The position numbers and the translations under genes are program-made. From Singulisphaera acidiphila DSM 18658 (GTDB lineage Bacteria > Planctomycetota > Planctomycetia > Isosphaerales > Isosphaeraceae): DNA of 64,000 bases. Under the pieces are notes generated by a model that saw only the letters and a program-made list of their open reading frames with translations, had not been told where the DNA came from and searched no databases. Positions 63,768-64,000 of the stretch are shown in pieces (position 1 is the stretch's first letter; the number at the start of each line of letters is the position of its first letter). The stretch is from positions 7,884,744 through 7,948,743 of the forward strand of contig NC_019892.1 of the NCBI RefSeq assembly GCF_000242455.2, in the 5' to 3' direction.

Positions 63768-64000
63768 ACCCAGCAGCCACGAAGAACGAGCGGCCCGGGG
63801 CATCGATTCCGAAGGCAAGCGGGGAGCGTCGTGAGCTCCCTGTCTTCCTCTTGGAGCATCAAAAAGTCCCGCAGTCCTTCGCCGCTCCGACTCGCCGCAA
63901 CCTCAAGGCCACTTTCGATCTTACCGCCGATGACGGTCGACGCAACCCTCCCTTATTGTGCGAACTCCCTGATGCGTGGCTTTTACAAGTGCATGATCAA
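63768..64000. other. Right edge of the window
   Basis: No complete gene is seen. A plus-strand frame is open from about 63855 to the end, but without a start or recognisable product. Confidence 0.3.

Overview
The window reads as a chromosomal segment of a GC-rich planctomycete, most likely an Isosphaeraceae/Gemmatales-type organism. The strongest signs are a DUF1549/DUF1553 lipoprotein paired with a DUF1501 Tat protein (49036-52997), a giant beta-helix/PKD exoprotein with a planctomycete-type N-terminal 'LERRCLLS' sorting motif (31871-35938), eukaryote-like Ser/Thr kinase, WD40 and caspase-fold proteins, and an LTxxQ (Spy-like) periplasmic protein. The assignment comes from gene content, not from a marker gene.

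Layout. 1-4113 (minus): a type VII secretion-like module with a WXG100-size protein, a coiled-coil protein, a second small W-x-D protein and an FtsK/SpoIIIE ATPase that runs off the left edge. 4486-13549 (plus): myo-inositol oxygenase, a kinase with a C-terminal SUMF1/FGE-like domain, a 1470-residue protein with two caspase-fold domains around WD40 propellers, and a sulfotransferase. 13879-26216 looks like an accessory, metabolic or stress region: PoxB-type pyruvate oxidase, an IS630 transposase remnant, a LysR-controlled cupin + DapA-family pair in which the cupin is frameshifted, a serine beta-lactamase-fold hydrolase, a four-gene OYE/DoxX/SnoaL/YceI operon divergent from a TetR regulator with a perfect 18-bp palindrome between them, and an AraC regulator divergent from an alpha/beta hydrolase. 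26501-43148: a second WD40-PDZ-caspase-like protein (catalytic Cys lost), an outer-membrane-type protein, the giant exoprotein, a sulfotransferase-glycosyltransferase-methyltransferase fusion, a YjhG/YagF-type xylonate dehydratase, two small membrane proteins and the LTxxQ protein.

43444-47347 holds the most striking structure: two nested group II introns. An inner intron (44066-46009, 1944 nt) lies inside the reverse transcriptase gene of an outer intron, directly after the YADD catalytic codons. Removing it restores a continuous 441-residue RT reading ...YADD-F-VICC... Both introns have recognisable 5' GTGCGCC ends, domain V hairpins and a domain VI adenosine 7 nt from the 3' end.

47476-63767: a ferritin-like Tat protein, the DUF1549/DUF1501 pair, an MDR-family reductase, small lineage-specific proteins, a translationally coupled pabB-pabC-NIF3 operon (ATGA overlaps), a sugar isomerase-like TIM barrel, a YceH protein and a GH38-like protein. 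I saw no tRNA, rRNA or CRISPR array. All positions and translations were read by eye; no similarity search or folding program was run.
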